This document shows positions 8,730 through 18,290 of a stretch of 23,836 bases of DNA, in pieces. The notes under the pieces are model-generated. The model saw nothing but the letters and a program-made list of their open reading frames with translations. It was not told the DNA's origin and did not search any database. The position numbers were made by a program, and so were the translations under genes. The stretch lies in contig JAAGZO010000221.1 in assembly GCA_024206195.1 (NCBI GenBank), positions 1-23,836 on the forward strand, written 5' to 3'. The DNA is from a bacterium. GTDB taxonomy: Archaea > Nanoarchaeota > Nanoarchaeia > Woesearchaeales > UBA10216. Positions within the stretch are counted from its first letter, which is position 1. Every line of letters starts with the position of its first letter.

Positions 8730-8857
8730 TAAGTACATCGTTAAGTTTAGATGTGTTACCCGTCACAAAAATTAGACAAAAATACGCTTTAAAAGACCGA
8801 CATTCTTAGTTTTCAAACAGATAGAAAATAACATAATCCCACCATTATTATGTACTG

Positions 8858-8887
8858 TTGACAAATCCCCCAATAATACACTATATT
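8858..8887 (+). promoter_or_regulatory. Sigma-70-type promoter for the 8999-15176 operon
   Basis: TTGACA (8858-8863), an 18-base spacer and TATATT (8882-8887), about 112 bases upstream of the ATG at 8999. Consensus match only. Confidence 0.4.
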
Positions 8888-8998
8888 TGCATCCATGAAT
8901 GCCCTCGGATCAACTTCTGAGATTCTACAGCAGGTGGGGTAGACGTAGTAGTATTTGATAAATGAAAATTACTGATAAATCTCTTTCAGGAGGTTGCT

Positions 8999-11254
8999 AT
9001 GAATAAGTTTCTATTCCCCGCATTGATTGTCGTTATGATGCTGTTATCATCAGCTACGGCATATGGAGATAATGTCTTCTGTAGTCCGGACACGGTTCAT
9101 ACGATTCGTGAAATTGGGTCAGGGGTTGCAGGTGAGTTTTATATTGTTAACAGTACACAGGACTCTGTTGATTTTAACCTAAGTTATTGGAATTCTTTAT
9201 GGAAACCTGAACCTCAGAATGGTTGTGTCCCACCTAATGATAGTCTATTGATGACTTTTTTTATCTGGTCATCGGATGAGTATGGTTATTGCACATTTGG
9301 TGGCAATTATTTATTCAGGTTTGATACCAGCGATCCGGAAGATTCAGTAATAAGCGTTTGGGTTGATGATGGAGTTATACTACCGGATCCACCTGAGATT
9401 GAAATTCTTTCTCCCGGTTATGGAGAAGAGTATGATATCGGTGATACTATACATGTGGTTGTATATGCTTCCTTTACCGGATGCCGATCGACCGGAGGTG
9501 ACCTGGCAATCAGAAATGCTAACGATCCCTATGATTTCATCTTTTGGATGGAAATCCGTCATGGTACGGACTATTACTATGGTGATTATATAATACCGGA
9601 TTTAGATGATTCAGTATTTGTTGTATGGGGCGAGATCAATGACTATGGTGGATCTGATGAAGATCAAAAGTTGTTTTTTATCTGGGGGCCTTCACATTAT
9701 TGGCCCGGGATAAGAAACATCAACCATACTCCATTCTACCCGGAACCTTATGAACCTTGTACAATTTCTGCAACAATTACAGATGCAAATGGTATTATCG
9801 ATTCTGCGACTCTTTATTATGATAACGGTGAAGGCTACAGCCCTCTTACAATGGAAAATATCTCCGATTCATTCTTTGTGGCTTTACCCGGGCAACTAAG
9901 TGAAGTTGTCGTAGACTATTATATTGCTGCTATCGATGACTCTGGAAATACTTCAGTTTCCGATACGTTTTCATATTCAACTTTGCATTTGATAAGAAAT
10001 CTAAATCACATCCCATTTTATCCGGAACCCTATGAACTGTGTACAATTTCAGCGACAATAACAAATACAGATGATATTATCGATTCCGCGATTACCTATT
10101 ATGATAACGGTGAAGGTTATAACTCTCTGACAATGAGTAATGTCTCCGATTCATTCTTTGTAACGTTACCGGGGCAACCAGATGAAACTATCGTCCACTA
10201 CTATATTTCCGCTACAGATGATTCCGGAAATACTTCAGTTTCCGATACGTTCTGGTATTCTGTTAATATTCAACAGGGGCCAATGATTTCAGATGTGATA
10301 AGGAATCCCTTAGAACCCGGTCATATGGAATCCTGCGAAGTCTCTGCTAAAATTCAAGATCCGTTTTTATCAAGCTATGTATCTCAGGCATATCTATATT
10401 ATAATCCGGGTACAGGATATTTACAGTACTTGATGAGTAATAATGCGGACTCTTTTTATGCTTCTATTCGAGGGTATCCCGAAGCAACGACGATTTATTA
10501 CTATATCGAAGCGACCAGCAACATAGATTATACCAGTTATTCAGATACATTTTCTTATCATATTACAGAACAAAATTGCCTATCCTGTTCAGCAACGACA
10601 TCGACTCCCCGTGTGCCAAATTCAAACGGAATAATAATGTGGGATATGGATGTTTATAACTGCGGTTTGCAGCCAATGGACGTATACGGTGAAATATATC
10701 CGACAATCGGTGATTGCGCGGGAACGCAGTATGATTTCAACCTCAGGAATTATATAACAAACGACCTTGCTCCCGGCGAATCTTTCACGGGTTATTATTA
10801 CTATGATCCGGGAACCGTCAGCGGCGTCGTGGATGCAGCCCTTTTAATTAATCTCGGTTTTGTCTATGAATTCTGGTTAGGCACCTGCTGTTTTGAGTTT
10901 AAGTTCACCTATCCCTGGGGACGTACGGGTGATCAGATAATTATCGAACCGGGTATCTGGGGAGATGCTGATGATTTGCCAATAATACCTGAGGTTACTG
11001 ATCTGTTACAGAACTACCCTAATCCGTTTAACGCATCAACATCTATATCTTTCGATTTAGCTCAAGAGGGAAATGTCGTATTGAGTGTTTATAACCTGGG
11101 TGGTCAGAAGATAGAAACGCTTATTGATAAAGATATGCAGGCCGGACAGCATAACGTCATATGGGATGCGTCTGTTTATTCAAGTGGTATCTACTTTTAT
11201 AAGTTTTCTACGGGAGATAAGGTTTTTACTAAGAGGATGACTCTTTTGAAATAG
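8999..11254 (+). CDS. T9SS cargo: Ig-like repeats, Cys module, sorting domain
   Basis: 751 residues. AGGAGG precedes the ATG, and a signal peptide is cleaved near ATA|Y or AYG|D (21-23). Two beta-sandwich-like regions (about 25-125 and 130-235) are followed by three Ig-like repeats of about 95 residues (237-331, 331-425, 425-525). Each has an E-x-C-x-(I/V)-(S/T)-A-x-I pattern early and YYI...S(V/Y)SDTF at its end. The first two are a recent tandem duplication visible in the DNA with a 282-bp period. The Cys module (about 527-655: CLSC, NCG, GDC, TCCFEF) matches the one in the 5693 gene product. The sorting domain ends KRMTLLK (about 669-751). It is probably a surface-exposed binding or adhesive protein. 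The next gene begins 31 bases downstream with no terminator between them, so the two are likely co-transcribed. Confidence 0.92.
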   Translation: MNKFLFPALIVVMMLLSSATAYGDNVFCSPDTVHTIREIGSGVAGEFYIVNSTQDSVDFNLSYWNSLWKPEPQNGCVPPNDSLLMTFFIWSSDEYGYCTFGGNYLFRFDTSDPEDSVISVWVDDGVILPDPPEIEILSPGYGEEYDIGDTIHVVVYASFTGCRSTGGDLAIRNANDPYDFIFWMEIRHGTDYYYGDYIIPDLDDSVFVVWGEINDYGGSDEDQKLFFIWGPSHYWPGIRNINHTPFYPEPYEPCTISATITDANGIIDSATLYYDNGEGYSPLTMENISDSFFVALPGQLSEVVVDYYIAAIDDSGNTSVSDTFSYSTLHLIRNLNHIPFYPEPYELCTISATITNTDDIIDSAITYYDNGEGYNSLTMSNVSDSFFVTLPGQPDETIVHYYISATDDSGNTSVSDTFWYSVNIQQGPMISDVIRNPLEPGHMESCEVSAKIQDPFLSSYVSQAYLYYNPGTGYLQYLMSNNADSFYASIRGYPEATTIYYYIEATSNIDYTSYSDTFSYHITEQNCLSCSATTSTPRVPNSNGIIMWDMDVYNCGLQPMDVYGEIYPTIGDCAGTQYDFNLRNYITNDLAPGESFTGYYYYDPGTVSGVVDAALLINLGFVYEFWLGTCCFEFKFTYPWGRTGDQIIIEPGIWGDADDLPIIPEVTDLLQNYPNPFNASTSISFDLAQEGNVVLSVYNLGGQKIETLIDKDMQAGQHNVIWDASVYSSGIYFYKFSTGDKVFTKRMTLLK
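9711..10274 (+). repeat. Tandem in-frame duplication, two units of 282 bp, inside the 8999 gene
   Basis: Unit 1 begins TAAGAAAC at 9711 and unit 2 TAAGAAAT at 9993, an offset of exactly 282 bases (94 codons). Long stretches match between the units, such as TATGATAACGGTGAAGG and CTTCAGTTTCCGATACGTT. The duplication adds one whole Ig-like domain without disturbing the frame. Confidence 0.85.
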
Positions 11255-11285
11255 ATGGTTTTTCTTTCTCACTAAGGAGATTGCT

Positions 11286-14200
11286 ATGAGAAACGTAATT
11301 TATTGTCTTGTGGTTTGTGTTTTTCTAACACAAGCTTGCTTTTACTCAGTTGGTGCTACTGAGATTAATTGGACAAAACATACTATTGATAATTCGTTTG
11401 GTGGAGCTCTGTGTATTACGAGTGCGGACTTGGACAATGATGGAGACAATGATATCATTGCAGGAGCTAATTATGATGGGATTGCCTGGTGGGAAAACAC
11501 TGGAAACTATAATTTTACTAAGCATGTTATTGACGGAGGTTTCGATGGAGCAAGGCGTATTATATCAATCGATTTAGACAATGATGAAGATCTGGATATT
11601 TTGTGCGGTGCTTATGCTATAAATGACATCGCATGGTGGGAAAATGATGGCAATAAGAATTTTACTAAACACACACTTGAAACAAGTTATGATGCATTGG
11701 GCATTTATGCTGCTGATGTTGACAGTGATGGTGATATAGATATACTGGGAGCTTCATGCGATACCGATGAAATCACATGGTGGAAAAACGACGGTGATCA
11801 AAATTTCGAGAGATTAATCATTGATGAAGGATTCGACGGGGCAAGAGATGTTTGCGCAATAGATATAGACGGTGACAACGATGTAGATGTTGTTGGTGCT
11901 GCACAGTATTCTAATAATATCGCATGGTGGGAAAATGATGGGAATGAGAATTTCTCAAAGCATGAAATCGATGTCGGTTTTGGTGGGGCACGAGATGTAT
12001 ATGCATTGGATCTTGATAATGACAATGACGTGGATATATTAGGCGCTGCTGTAATGGACGATGATATAGCCTGGTGGGAAAATGATGGTAGTCAAAATTT
12101 TACAAAACATTTTATCGATAGTGAATTTGGGGGGGCAAATGACGTTTTTGCTATTGATGTAGATGGAGACTTAGATATTGATATTCTTGGCGCTTCATTA
12201 TATGGCTATGAAATTGTCTGGTGGGAAAATGACGGTAATATGATCTTTTCCAAACATACAATAACCGACGCATTTAATGGTGCATTTGGAGTCTATGCTT
12301 CAGACCTGGATAAGGATTACGACGTTGATATCCTGGGTGCTGCTTCATATGCAAATGACATAGCATGGTGGGAAAGTGATCTTGATCAAGTTTTTTTCAG
12401 TTTGTTCTATAATCCATATGATTTTGTACAAGTTATTCCAAAAGATTCAACTGGTTGGTCAAGTTTCGATATCGTTTCAGCTGACACTTTTGGATATGCA
12501 AAACCATTATGTGATTCCTCATGGGTGTCATTCGATATCGATTCAGTCTATTTATCCCCCTGGGATACCATGGCAATATTAACATCATTTAATACAATCG
12601 GATTAGCGCCAAATAATACTTACCAAACTCAAATATATTTTGAGTCTAATGCTCCTGGATTGGAAAGCGCTTTTATACCTGTTGAGATATCACTCATTTC
12701 TTTATTCGAATTAAGTTTTGATTCAACAGACTATATTTTTTGGATTGAGGGTGATTCAACTGTATCAAGAACCTTCGGGCTATATTCCTTTGGAGCAGAT
12801 GGATACATTAAACCTCATTGCGATTCGTCATGGGTCACTTTCAATCCCGATTCAATTAATTTGACTCATAGCGACACGACTGAAATTGTAGTAACCTTCG
12901 ATGCTACAGGCTTAGATTATTTTTTAACATTTGAAACTGAAATATACTTTGAGTCTAATTGTTCCGGACTGGAAGACGCCATTATACCTGTTGTTATGAC
13001 TACTTCCCCTGTCAATGATGGCTATTGGTTTGTCTCCTTGGCGGGTAATGATTCTACTGGGGATGGTAAACCTGATAATCCTTTCAGGACAATTCAGAGA
13101 GGCATTGATGTAGCTGCTCCCGGTGATGAAGTAATAGTATGGCCTGGTGAATATGCAGAACACATTACAATAACTAAAAGTATTATCCTATCTTCAGAAG
13201 ATGGTCCTGAGGTAACAAGTATAACTAAAGAAACAGGTGGTACGTGTATCATAACCTGTGAGGATGCAGCGGATTTAGTTATTAAGGGATTTACTGTATA
13301 TGGAGGTGTTGTATCAGGTAACCAAGCTGCAGGTGCTGGAATAAAAGCAATAAATTCAAATTTGACAATAAGAAATAACATTATTGAATCTAACAGAATA
13401 TGTAGTTCATCTGAGCCCAGCGGTTGGTCGCGAGGAGCAGGAGTTTACGCTTCAGGAGGAGATTCAATAATAATCAAGAACAATATAATACAATTAAATA
13501 CCGGTTCAGGCTTCTATGGTGAAGAACCTGCAGGAAACGGAATTTATATCCAAAACTATAACTGGGCAATTGTTGATTCTAATACAATAATTGAAAATAG
13601 TGGATGGGGAGATGGAGGTCGAGGTGGAGGTGTTTGTATACAGGCAGATAGTATTGAGCTTTCTTACAATACAATTTCTGATAATTCAACCGGATCTGGA
13701 AATAGAGGCGGATGGGGAGCACATGGAGGAGGGGCGTATCTAATGGGTTATGCAGAGATAGAATGGAATACAATAACAGGTAATCAGGCTTCATGCAGCC
13801 ACTGGTGGCCCACAGGCAGTTCCCTTTCACAAGGAGGGGGCATTTATATGGTATGCAGTGGATATTTTAAAAATAATATTATTACGGATAATTCTGCTGT
13901 TGCTTACACATGGAGTGCTGATTTTATGCATGGAAGTGGGACCTCAAAAGGCGGCGGTATTAACGGTACAATCTCTGATTTCAAGGCAAATACAATTTCA
14001 AATAATATTTCTAATAGCATAGAAACAAGTTCCTTTGATGAAATGCTATACGATTTTTGTAGAGATCATTTTAATAATGATACAAGCTTCATCAACGATG
14101 TTTGGTTTCTACCCCCTGATGGAGGTAATCCTGAAAGTTCAGAATATACGACAGGTTATGCTTATGGGGGAGGTCTATATTGGAGTGATTATACACCACA

Positions 14201-15176
14201 ATTTTCAGAAAACATATTTTGTAATAATGTAGCAACAGGTAACTGTTTAGCCCAGGACATTGATGGCGGTGGTATCTACTGTGATCCTTGCGATTTTGTA
14301 AACTATAGTGATTTTTACATTAACTTGCCGGAAAACGATTTCACTGGAATAAGGGGAAATATTCAAGAAGATCCCCTGTTTATCGGCGGTACCGCCTTCG
14401 ATTACCATCTCACAGAATTTTCCTCCTGCATCGACGCTGGTGATCCTAACAGCCCTCCTGATCCTGATGGGACAATTGCAGACATGGGAGCATTTTATTA
14501 TCATCATAGTGTCATATCAATTGGTATGGAACCTGATGATCAACCAACTATGGTTGTAGCTGGGGAAGAGTTCATTTACACCGGTATCTTGATAAACCAT
14601 TTAACGGATTCCAGTGCCACTGATGTCTGGATTAAAGTACATCTCGAAGATGAATATATCCCTATCAGACATTGGAATGACGTGGCTATGGATATTGGAA
14701 TAAACAACTATTATCCTGTTACTCAGTTTGTCCCACAATCAGCCGCCGCGGGTGATTACTACTATATAGCTTATTGCGGCGAATATGATACTCAGATGAT
14801 GATTGATTCCTGTTACTTCTCTATGACAGTTATTTCGAGTAATAATAATCTCGGCGGCGCTCAAAGCTGGGATGCTTTTGGCTGGGGTGACGAAACAAGG
14901 GATGACGGATTACAGAAATCAAAACTGTTAGGCTCCTTCCCTAATCCGTTCAACGCTCAAGCCAAGATAAGTTTCTACCTGCAGAAACCTGGAAACGCCA
15001 GTCTTAAGATATACAACATTGCCGGTCAGTTAGTGAAAGAATTCAAAAATGATTATTCAGATGCGGGTGTTTATAGCATTACATGGGATGCGTCGAGTGT
15101 TGCCAGTGGGATTTATTTTTATAAACTTTCGGTTGGGGATCAAGTATTCAAGAAGAAGATGATGTTGTTGAAGTAA
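11286..15176 (+). CDS. T9SS cargo: seven FG-GAP repeats, two Ig-like repeats, right-handed beta-helix, pre-sorting module, sorting domain
   Basis: 1296 residues, with AAGGAG upstream and a signal peptide ending VGA|T (24/25). Residues about 27-365 are seven FG-GAP-type repeats. Each has a calcium-loop-like motif (DLDNDGDND, DVDSDGDID, DLDNDNDVD) followed by (D/E)IAWWENDGN..F. Two BACON/Ig-like repeats (about 370-470 and 470-575) share CDSSWV and YFESN. A right-handed parallel beta-helix of the pectin-lyase-like class (about 578-1062) starts with a DUF1565-like entry (NPFRTIQRGID...GDEVIVWPG.Y) and continues with NNII/NTI rungs. A module shared with the 15480 and 22028 products follows (about 1075-1200), then the sorting domain (1214-1296; SFPNPFNAQ to KKMMLLK). 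The beta-helix could bind or cleave polysaccharide, but I cannot identify catalytic residues. It is the second gene of the operon starting at 8999. Confidence 0.92.
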   Translation: MRNVIYCLVVCVFLTQACFYSVGATEINWTKHTIDNSFGGALCITSADLDNDGDNDIIAGANYDGIAWWENTGNYNFTKHVIDGGFDGARRIISIDLDNDEDLDILCGAYAINDIAWWENDGNKNFTKHTLETSYDALGIYAADVDSDGDIDILGASCDTDEITWWKNDGDQNFERLIIDEGFDGARDVCAIDIDGDNDVDVVGAAQYSNNIAWWENDGNENFSKHEIDVGFGGARDVYALDLDNDNDVDILGAAVMDDDIAWWENDGSQNFTKHFIDSEFGGANDVFAIDVDGDLDIDILGASLYGYEIVWWENDGNMIFSKHTITDAFNGAFGVYASDLDKDYDVDILGAASYANDIAWWESDLDQVFFSLFYNPYDFVQVIPKDSTGWSSFDIVSADTFGYAKPLCDSSWVSFDIDSVYLSPWDTMAILTSFNTIGLAPNNTYQTQIYFESNAPGLESAFIPVEISLISLFELSFDSTDYIFWIEGDSTVSRTFGLYSFGADGYIKPHCDSSWVTFNPDSINLTHSDTTEIVVTFDATGLDYFLTFETEIYFESNCSGLEDAIIPVVMTTSPVNDGYWFVSLAGNDSTGDGKPDNPFRTIQRGIDVAAPGDEVIVWPGEYAEHITITKSIILSSEDGPEVTSITKETGGTCIITCEDAADLVIKGFTVYGGVVSGNQAAGAGIKAINSNLTIRNNIIESNRICSSSEPSGWSRGAGVYASGGDSIIIKNNIIQLNTGSGFYGEEPAGNGIYIQNYNWAIVDSNTIIENSGWGDGGRGGGVCIQADSIELSYNTISDNSTGSGNRGGWGAHGGGAYLMGYAEIEWNTITGNQASCSHWWPTGSSLSQGGGIYMVCSGYFKNNIITDNSAVAYTWSADFMHGSGTSKGGGINGTISDFKANTISNNISNSIETSSFDEMLYDFCRDHFNNDTSFINDVWFLPPDGGNPESSEYTTGYAYGGGLYWSDYTPQFSENIFCNNVATGNCLAQDIDGGGIYCDPCDFVNYSDFYINLPENDFTGIRGNIQEDPLFIGGTAFDYHLTEFSSCIDAGDPNSPPDPDGTIADMGAFYYHHSVISIGMEPDDQPTMVVAGEEFIYTGILINHLTDSSATDVWIKVHLEDEYIPIRHWNDVAMDIGINNYYPVTQFVPQSAAAGDYYYIAYCGEYDTQMMIDSCYFSMTVISSNNNLGGAQSWDAFGWGDETRDDGLQKSKLLGSFPNPFNAQAKISFYLQKPGNASLKIYNIAGQLVKEFKNDYSDAGVYSITWDASSVASGIYFYKLSVGDQVFKKKMMLLK

Positions 15177-15238
15177 GAATTAATTTAGTAAGCTCATTAA
15201 GTGGTGGGCTTGAAAGCCAACTATTTCGTAAGTTGTTA

Positions 15239-15267
15239 TTGACAGGGGCGGCGGGAATTACTATACT
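15239..15267 (+). promoter_or_regulatory. Near-consensus sigma-70 promoter P1 for the 15480 gene
   Basis: TTGACA (15239-15244), a 17-base spacer and TATACT (15262-15267). This is the best consensus match in the window and implies a leader of about 205 bases. Confidence 0.6.
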
Positions 15268-15294
15268 TAATATATCAGGTGGTACTAAGTTGAA

Positions 15295-15322
15295 TTGACA
15301 ACATAATTTTCTTTCCTATTAG
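15295..15322 (+). promoter_or_regulatory. Second promoter-like sequence P2 for the 15480 gene
   Basis: TTGACA (15295-15300), a 16-base spacer and TATTAG (15317-15322). The -35 is perfect and the -10 is weaker. Confidence 0.35.
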
Positions 15323-15479
15323 ATTGCGTTGGATTAAATGATTAATCAACATTCGTGGTGTTGTATATCTTTAAAGGGGATTTATTGCGGGGAACTGTTT
15401 TCCGAAATACGATTATTGCGTCAAGTTTTTTATAAACCAATGATATATCAGAAAAAATGTTTTAAAAGGAGTCTTTAGG

Positions 15480-18290
15480 ATGAATTTCTTGAAAACCTTA
15501 CTTATGCTCATTATAGCTGTAAGTATATCCGGTTTTTCGCTTATGGCTACGGCAGAAACGCATCATAGCAATCCACCGGATATAGCCAGCGTTGACACCT
15601 TACTTTTCGAAGATTTCAACGGTGCAGTGGGCCCGTTTGCGACCAATCCTTTACCCGGATGGACTGTGATTGATAACGGCGTTCCTGAATGGGACGAAAC
15701 ATCTTGGTCGCGTTACGTAAACACTCCTTATCCCGAATACTGGAATGGGGACCTTGCACGTGTAATGTTCGATGGCACTGATGCTATTTCCGACTGGTTG
15801 ATTTCGCCATCAATGAATTGTTCAGGTGAAACCACCATATCATTTTCTTTCAAGCATAGACATTCGAATAGCTCAAGCAATCCGGACACCGCCTTTGTCC
15901 TCGGGTCAACTGATGGCGGTTTAACTTGGCCTCATGTTATGGCAACGTATGACAGCAGTTTAGGAGCCTTGAATCATCCGGATACGGTAGTCTTCGACAT
16001 CTCCTCATGGGCCGCAGGTCAGTCAGATGTAAAAGTCGCTTTCCGTCTATATGGTTCATATGTATTAACATGGTACATTGACGAACCTTGTGTTGAAGGC
16101 GATGTAACAGATACTCTTCTTTATGAAGATTTCAACGGAGGCTGGGGACCATTCGGAAATAAGCCTCCCGATAATTGGACGATTATCAATGAAACCCAAC
16201 CGGATCCGCCAAATGGCAACGATTGGTCACGGTGGTATTACAGTTCTTGGCTTGATACAGTTGCCCTTGCGTACGATAATGTTAACTCCCAGACTGCTGA
16301 TGAGTGGTTAATAACACCGGTAATTTCCTTTTCCGATGATGCCGTATGCAGCTTAACGTTTTACAATAGCTATTGGGATGATAGCGCTGATGATACCGAT
16401 TCGGCAGTTGTATATGGTTCTACCGATGGCGGAACCACTTGGCCACATCAGGTTGTAGTTTATAGTGGCGCTGATGATAGGAGTACGATAAAGGCGGAAA
16501 GTTGGCGCGGTTTCGATATCAGTACCTGGGCTCAGGGAGAGGATAATGTTAAGTTCGCATTTCATTATGTCAAGGATGATCCTTCTTATATCGGCTGGTG
16601 GTTCTTTGATGATCTGAATATCTACGAGAAACCATTAAGCGATGATAATGTTGCGGCTCTTTCTATCGATTATCCTTTTGATTTTATTGTAGTAGATGAA
16701 GGATACTTTCCGAAAGGAACTATTCAGAATTTTAGTACGACACAGCAGACCGTAAGTATTAATATGGTAGTCACGGATCCCTACCTTGTTGAAGTATATA
16801 ACCGAACGGAAATTGGAGTACCGTTAGAACCTATAGAGATTCTACAGGGGACCTTTCAGACAGAGTTTATTCCTACTGTCCCGGGATTCCACCGTTTTAC
16901 TATGACTGTTATCAATCCCGATGATACCGATCCATCCGATGATACAATTCAGACGTGGATCTATTGTCATGAACATAATGGTACCGGAGGACCGGATGAT
17001 GGCGGTTACAGTTATATTGATAACACTGATGACAATGGTCCGATTTTTAACTGGGTGGATATCTCCGCTACAGGGACACAGGTGGAACCAACAAGCCATT
17101 ACTTCATGTCAGACGCAATCGCTATAGGTTTTAACTTCGATTTTTACGGTTCAACATATTCATCTGTCTTTATAAATTCTCATGGCGAACTGCACCTCGG
17201 TTCCCGTGACACCTGGACAAGTACAAATGATTGCCCGCTTCCCGATGCATCAACTCCTCATGCTCCGCTCCTTGCGGTATTCTGGGATGTGTTATATATC
17301 CATTATGAAGAAGGTCAGGGCGTCTATTATCAGTATTTCGACCAACCGGTTTATGATTACTTTATAGTCCAGTGGAACGCCAAAATCAGTGATCAGCTTT
17401 CCGATTCGATTTCATTCCAGTGTGTAATGGTTGAAAACGGAGATATTTTCTACCAGTATAATCATCTGAATGACCTTCCCGGTGGCAGGGGACAGGAAGC
17501 AACCGTAGGTATGGAGTATGACGTTATCCCATCGGGGATTACTTATTATTGTAATGATGATAATCCTGCCAATAGGCTCGAAGAAGAATTGGTCATCAGA
17601 TGGACTCAGGAATACCTCGGTCCCGATGTTTCTATTGAGATGATACCGGATAATCCTCCGGTAACTGTCAATCCCGGTGGTTCATTCACATTTACAGGGA
17701 TTATTACTAATAATACAGACCAAATTCAGATTATAACTGTGGCTACCTTTCTTAGGGTGCCCACAATAGGTTGGTATGGTCCTATAGGTTATTACCCCAA
17801 TATACCTCTCGCCCCAAATGATGTGTATACGGCACCAGGAGCTATCCAGTATATCCCCTCAAATGCAATTTTAGGTGATTACCTATATATGGCTTATTGC
17901 GGGATATTTCCATCAACTCCATACGATATGGCATCCTTCCCGTTTACGGTTGTGGGAGCGGTAGCAGATTATGGAGTTGATGATTGGAACTTAAAGTGGT
18001 TTGATGAAACACCTGATGTTTTACCATCACTCACGGAACTTCACGGAAACTATCCTAATCCGTTCAATGCTTCAACGAACATATCATTTGATATAGCACA
18101 ATCAGGCAAAGTGAACTTATCTGTTTTCAACCTCCTTGGACAAAAAGTAGATGAGTTGATGAATGGTTATATCGAAGCTGGAAAGCATAACATTACATGG
18201 GATGCATCGACGTATTCAAGTGGTGTTTATTTCTATAAACTCACCGCCGGGGATAAAGTGTTTACAAAGCGTATGACATTACTCAAATAA
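15480..18290 (+). CDS. T9SS cargo: two jelly-roll/MAM-like domains, Ig-like, nidogen-like domain, pre-sorting module, sorting domain
   Basis: 936 residues. AAAGGAG precedes the ATG, and the signal peptide ends ATA|E (25/26). Two copies of a choice-of-anchor/MAM-like jelly-roll domain (about 40-205 and 207-385) each begin DTLL(F/Y)EDFNG. Each also contains W(L/I)(I/T)(S/T)P, GSTDGG(L/T)TWPH and (A/V)FDIS-like strands. An Ig-like domain (about 388-505) is followed by a nidogen-like domain (507-710; YIDNTDDNGP...IGFNFDFYG...SHGELHLG). Then comes the module shared with the 11286 and 22028 products (about 714-845; WYGP, MAYCG, DDWN). The sorting domain is 853-936 (NYPNPFNAS to KRMTLLK). These are surface interaction modules; no enzyme motif is evident. 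It has its own promoters and a GNRA-loop terminator, so it is probably monocistronic. Confidence 0.92.
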   Translation: MNFLKTLLMLIIAVSISGFSLMATAETHHSNPPDIASVDTLLFEDFNGAVGPFATNPLPGWTVIDNGVPEWDETSWSRYVNTPYPEYWNGDLARVMFDGTDAISDWLISPSMNCSGETTISFSFKHRHSNSSSNPDTAFVLGSTDGGLTWPHVMATYDSSLGALNHPDTVVFDISSWAAGQSDVKVAFRLYGSYVLTWYIDEPCVEGDVTDTLLYEDFNGGWGPFGNKPPDNWTIINETQPDPPNGNDWSRWYYSSWLDTVALAYDNVNSQTADEWLITPVISFSDDAVCSLTFYNSYWDDSADDTDSAVVYGSTDGGTTWPHQVVVYSGADDRSTIKAESWRGFDISTWAQGEDNVKFAFHYVKDDPSYIGWWFFDDLNIYEKPLSDDNVAALSIDYPFDFIVVDEGYFPKGTIQNFSTTQQTVSINMVVTDPYLVEVYNRTEIGVPLEPIEILQGTFQTEFIPTVPGFHRFTMTVINPDDTDPSDDTIQTWIYCHEHNGTGGPDDGGYSYIDNTDDNGPIFNWVDISATGTQVEPTSHYFMSDAIAIGFNFDFYGSTYSSVFINSHGELHLGSRDTWTSTNDCPLPDASTPHAPLLAVFWDVLYIHYEEGQGVYYQYFDQPVYDYFIVQWNAKISDQLSDSISFQCVMVENGDIFYQYNHLNDLPGGRGQEATVGMEYDVIPSGITYYCNDDNPANRLEEELVIRWTQEYLGPDVSIEMIPDNPPVTVNPGGSFTFTGIITNNTDQIQIITVATFLRVPTIGWYGPIGYYPNIPLAPNDVYTAPGAIQYIPSNAILGDYLYMAYCGIFPSTPYDMASFPFTVVGAVADYGVDDWNLKWFDETPDVLPSLTELHGNYPNPFNASTNISFDIAQSGKVNLSVFNLLGQKVDELMNGYIEAGKHNITWDASTYSSGVYFYKLTAGDKVFTKRMTLLK

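Larger units (their letters stand above)
15177..15479. other. Intergenic region, 303 bp, with tandem promoters
   Basis: There is no gene. Two promoter-like sequences occur (15239-15267 and 15295-15322). Small imperfect hairpins near 15207-15235 lack a T-run and are not called terminators. Confidence 0.6.

Noticed and set aside
8754..8765. TGTTACCCGTCA, a partial match to the 19-bp repeat near the IS
   Set aside because: Only 12 bases align with one mismatch and the match ends there, so chance is likely.
15207..15235. Hairpins after the 11286 gene as a terminator
   Set aside because: The stems are only 4-5 bp and no T-run follows; a promoter -35 overlaps the region.
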